From positions 61,716-125,715 of the forward strand of contig NW_001865080.1 of assembly GCF_000002865.3 (NCBI RefSeq): a DNA stretch of 64,000 bases, given 5' to 3'. Below the pieces are notes generated by a model. The model made no database searches and was not told where the DNA came from. It saw only the letters and a list, made by a program, of their open reading frames with translations. Positions 59,916-64,000 of the stretch are shown piece by piece. This DNA comes from Monosiga brevicollis MX1. Its lineage: Eukaryota > Opisthokonta > Choanoflagellata > Craspedida > Salpingoecidae. Within the stretch, counting starts at the first letter, position 1, and the number at the start of each line of letters is the position of its first letter. A program made the position numbers and the translations under genes.

Positions 59916-62900
59916 ATGCATCAACGGGTCCCCGCACGAGGCCAGCCCTCGATACGCTCCAGGATGCAAGATCAAGGTGGGTCGTGTATCGCCTCTTTTT
60001 AAAAACAAAAAGCGCCGTCTCTTCCGCCGCGCGGCGATTTTGCTCACATTGCTTTCCGGCAGACATTGACGTGCATGCCGCCGTGCGTGGACTACGTCGC
60101 GATATCAAGGTATGCTTTGGGATGGACAGCTCTTCAGGGCCTCCTCCTGGGGCAGGCATGCCACGCACTTGGTCGGTGGCCGCAAGTCATGATGGTTGCG
60201 CCCGATTAGAACAACAATGTTGAGCGCGTCGAGCTCGTGCTGCGACGCTACCCGCAACTTCGCGAGCAGTGCATTGAAGGTGTTTGGCCCGGCATTTTCA
60301 ATCACCTCGGTTATCTGGTGGGTGGCTTATCCATTCATAAACCCCATCAAGCAGCACACTGGGCCTCTGGCCTCAACCACAATGGTGCACTGCCCGACCC
60401 TGGTCGTACCATGCTTGTGCGATGCTCATGTGCGATTCCTTCAGGTGCCCTCGCATCGCCTGACGCCTCTCCAGTATGCCGCATCCCTGGAAGATCACAG
60501 TGAGGTCTGTTTCTCAGCCTCCATTGCTGCGCTTCCTGATTCGTCGGCCCTCTCGAGCTGGGCTCCGGCGCACATTTGACTCTTGCATCTCGGCACGGCC
60601 TTTGCCTTCCCCTGCCGACAGATGGTTCGACAACTCCTGCAGCTCCAATGTAATGTCAACTTTAAGGGCTGGATTCAGGTCAGTCGGTTTCGTACCTTGC
60701 TGCTCTTCTTCGTTTTCAAGCATGCTCGTCCATAGGATCTCACGGAAGAGAACCATCCCCTCGGACTGCTCTTGGCTTTGATCGTGCTCCTAGGCAACGC
60801 CCTTGCACCTGGCAGCGCGATGGTCGCGTGTCGCGACGATTGACATGCTGCTCAAGTACGGTGCCAACCCGGCCGAGACGGACATTCTCGGTCGCACCTG
60901 TGACCAGCTCGCGCGTGCCAATATCAGCGAATGGCTGCGGAAGCGCATCGAACGTCATCGCCAAGAAACTGAAAACACAGACGAACATTGGCTCATGATT
61001 GAGCGAGAGCCACCCACCTCGGGTTCAGACCATCTGTCAGACATTAACAACGCCAATGACGCACCCATCCCCTCCAAAGACCCGGGTCTGGTGGTGCCTC
61101 ATGACCGCATTCACCACAAGCGCACACAATCCCATTTGACTGGTCTACTAACCCATGATTCTGCCGAGCCGCTGTCGGAGCGCGACGCGCAGTCCATGCC
61201 ATCGTCTCCAGCCCATCGCTCTTGGCGCGAGTCAACCAGCGGCATGCTGAGTGAAGGGCTTCGGCACCTGCTGCGCCGTACGTGCACGCAGGCTTGCGGA
61301 GTAGCTTCATCTGTTCTGCTGCTTGGGCATGTCCCACGGCATCCTTCTCATAGCCTTGCCTTTACACGACAGGGTCGCCCACATCCGTTTCCATGTCCGA
61401 TTCCATGCTGGAGGGCTTGACCACCTTCTCCTTGATCGAACGGAATGAATTGCTTGACCTCCATCTCGTACGTTTGCTTGGCTTCTCTGGTGCTTCCCAT
61501 GCTTGAATCAAGATCGTCTGCCACACTCGTTGCAGCTGTCCCTCGGTCATCTCATTGTTGCTCACGCTCGATGGCCCTCTTTGGTATGCTGTTTTGTTTT
61601 GTGAAAATAACACCACAACAACAAAACGAAACGAAACTCAATACAACACAACACAAATCAACAGATTGGACGCGGGAGCTTTGGGGCCGTGTATCGGGCG
61701 ACGTGGCAGGGCCACGACGTGGCTGTCAAGCAGCTTGTGCGCAGCTCGTTGCAGTGCACCGACGCCGACTCAGCCCCAGAATTCGACGCCGAGCTCAAGG
61801 TTTTGAGCGAGCTGCGACACCCCAACATTGTCCAGCTCTTTGGCGTGAGCCACACCTGTAAGTCTCACTATTATTCTGCCCGCGCACCTCTTGTGCTCCA
61901 CCCCCCGCCCCTGAAATGTCCTCGGGCACGCATCATCACGGCCACCTGCACGCGTGTTCATCCTATCACTTTTGACATTCATCCTAGATGACGAGTCGGG
62001 CAAGTATGCCGTGTGGCTATGCATGGAATACGCTACGCATGGCTCCCTATACAATCTTCTCTACACATCTGAGGACATGTAAGGCTGTTCGCGGGAACAA
62101 GCAAGAATGAGAATCCTGGTCCAGAAGCCTGGTCCAGAAGCCTGGTCCATGTTGCTGATTGCCCCAACCGCAACTCGAGCCTCACGGGCGTGCACGCTTT
62201 GCCACTTCACTGAACAGCTATGACTTGCGGATTGCTCTTCAGTGGGCGCAGGGAATCGCAGACGGGATGGAATACTTGCATGCCCACGGGCTCATCCACT
62301 ACGATCTGAAATCCCCCAATGTCCTGCTGTCTCTCGAGCCCAGCCTGATGGGCCGGTCCTTGTCAGCGGTCCGTTGCTTATACTGCAAGTCAACTTTCTT
62401 GAGCACCCACCCCGTCAAACTGATCGGCTTGCGCTTGTATCGATCTGCATGGCCTTGTGCAGAGCATGTCCGAGGTGGAACCCGGCGAGCACGATGACTT
62501 CAGCCTCGACGCCTTGGTTCCAAAAATTTGCGATTTTGGCAGCGCGCTCCGCCACGATGCTTGTCAGACGGTAAGAGTTTACGGCACGATGAGGGTTTGT
62601 GACATGATGTATTGAGTCATGATGCGTTGAGCCATGCTGCCATGAGCCATGATGGTTCCAGCATACACGCATCATGCTCCAAAGAGGCATAGATTGGGTA
62701 AGGAGCGCGATACTCACGCCGGTCATTGTGGCTTTCCCGCTCTCAGGCACGAGGATTTGGGACGTTTCTGTGGATGGCACCGGGTAAGTTTCCTTGTCAT
62801 TTGTGTATTCGCATGGCGTGTGCAGACTGTTTTTGAATGATGTTGTAAACGCTTGCCGCGCAGAATGTATGCAAAACAAGGAGCCACCTAGTTTTCCAGC

Positions 62901-63341
62901 GGATGTGTACAGGTGCGGGTGCAACACCGGAGTCCATCATCTATTCCTTCGTTGATACGCGGTGGCATGCACTCATCGATCCTGTCTGGCGGGGTTGATA
63001 GCTTTGCCATGATTTTGTATGAGCTTTTTGGTCGCAGGCGACCATTTGCGGGCATGGAGTTGCCGGCTGTCATTGTGACGGTGGCCTTGCGCCACGAGCG
63101 CCCTGAGCTTGATGGTATCCATCCGTGGATTGCTGAAGTGATTAGTGAATGCTGGCAGCCACAGGCCTCAGAGCGCTGGACGTTTGGGCGTGTGAGCAAG
63201 CATCTGCGAGCCATGGCGTTTTCCGATGAGGACAACGCGTCTTTGTATCCTCCGTTTATGGGCATGGGGGCTGGGGGCCAGGAAATCCCGACGGTCGAGA
63301 GCGCGGCGTCTACTTTGATCCCCGAGGAAGCCACTGCATAG
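59916..63341 (+). CDS. ankyrin-repeat TKL-type protein kinase
   Basis: The first exons close in phase: 59916-59976, 60063-60109, 60210-60317, 60445-60504, 60622-60678, then one from 60794. Ankyrin-like repeats run through NNNVERVELVLRRYPQL, HRLTPLQYAASLEDHSE, MVRQLLQLQCNVNF and the clear unit ATPLHLAARWSRVATIDMLL KYGANP. A Ser-rich linker follows. The kinase domain starts at 61664: IGRGSFGAVYRATWQGHDVA with the catalytic Lys in VAVKQL, then HPNIVQLFGVSH, VWLCMEYATHGSLYNLLY, YLHAHGLIHYDLKSPNVLL, KICDFGSAL, GTFLWMAP and SFPADVYS. The last exon gives FAMILYELFGRRRPFAGMEL and ERWTFGRVSKHLRAM, stop at 63339-63341. The APN/KSPN style fits TKL kinases such as TNNI3K, ILK relatives and plant-like ankyrin-Raf kinases. 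The HRD Arg is Tyr (HYD). Substrates are unknown; catalytic Lys, Asp and DFG are all present. Confidence 0.87.
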
Positions 63342-64000
63342 TCAGCTCTGAGCCTGCCACATACTGGGCAGGTTGGCTGCTGTTGGGGAGGAATGGCGCT
63401 GAGCGTCTATTCAATGGCCATATTTTATCAACCGCGCTTGTTCACTGGTAGAAGAAGCAGTCCACTTTTATAGTTTTGTTATTTGGATGTATTTGGTGTC
63501 TTTGTATGTTTAGGTGTGCATCCCCTTTTTTGGCCCCACCCATCCTTGTTAGCTTGGGCGGCTGGACCAAAGGCACACGGGCGAAGAAAGAGGTGCGAGC
63601 ATGTGGCATATGAGATGAGGTGTTGCTGAGGTCCAGGTGATATGAATCGAAATTGTGAAATTGAAAAGCGTTGCACTGCTCCAGTGAGGCAAAGCGAGCC
63701 GACGAGACCGAGCCAAACGGCAGGCAAGGCAAAAGTGGCCTTTGGGAAGGGGTATGAAAACTACGAACAACGCGAGGCTAGAATGATTCGGTTACACAAG
63801 CAGGACAGCTTCGGATGCAGAGGGACGATCGCGCGGGTCGGCCTTTAAAAGTTGTTCTGTCAGTTTGTGGCAGTCGGTGGTCGTTGACGGGCGCAAACAT
63901 GTCATGAGCGAAAAGCAAATGGGAGAAAAACAGGAAATGTGCTGGACAATGTCCGAAAAGGAGAGAGAGAGAGAGAGAGGGAGGGAGGGGGTGCTGAGAG
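63342..64000. other. 3' flank of the kinase gene
   Basis: No supported gene. Ends in a GA-rich tract at 63961-63990. Confidence 0.5.

Overview
This is a eukaryotic nuclear window, GC-rich and gene-dense. It has many short introns with GT-AG ends, frequent short-period microsatellites and no bacterial operon logic. The gene content points to a choanoflagellate, plausibly Monosiga-like. There is animal-type phosphotyrosine machinery (a tensin with SH2, a RA-PH-SAM scaffold full of tyrosine motifs), GIPC, coactosin, HYR domains, and DENN-GRAM-myotubularin, SelO and VIP36-type genes. The species assignment is inference. I joined exons by eye, using reading phase at GT-AG sites and family alignment from memory. 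Exon sets whose phases close and whose total length is divisible by three are the most reliable.

Layout. 1-2928 (+): family X DNA polymerase with BRCT and a CCHC knuckle, cut by the left edge. 3603-4936 (-): GIPC. 7244-8575 (+): BTB protein. 9204-11007 (-): adenylate-kinase-like protein. 11617-12207 (+): GNAT acetyltransferase. 12884-15285 (-): C2H2 zinc-finger protein with Met-Gln-Asn repeats. 18506-21175 (+): long coactosin-like protein. 21346-22496 (-): secreted HYR protein. 23154-24779 (+): L-type cargo lectin. 25734-31293 (-): a 1497-residue RA-PH-SAM tyrosine-rich scaffold. 32920-33498 (-): hypothetical. 34508-35470 (-): myosin essential light chain. 36655-40607 (+): tensin-like phosphatase with C1, C2 and SH2. 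41225-41693 (-): 51-residue ATP-synthase-associated proteolipid. 42451-43078 (+): complex III subunit 8. 43934-44959 (-): BTF3/NAC-beta. 45655-46303 (-): small hypothetical protein. 46403-54901 (-): SBF/MTMR5-13-like DENN pseudophosphatase. 55351-58793 (-): SelO. 59916-63341 (+): ankyrin-TKL kinase.

Functionally this is a mixed housekeeping and signalling neighbourhood, not one pathway. One group could meet at the cortical actin/membrane interface: the scaffold (RA and PH domains, dozens of tyrosine motifs), the tensin (phosphatase, C2, SH2), coactosin, the myosin light chain and GIPC. A second group is mitochondrial or secretory: the proteolipid, complex III subunit 8, SelO and the VIP36-like lectin.

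The most notable object is the scaffold at 25734-31293. Its RA-PH half is broken into nine small exons and is only visible after exon joining. The large 3' exon alone looks like an anonymous SAM protein.
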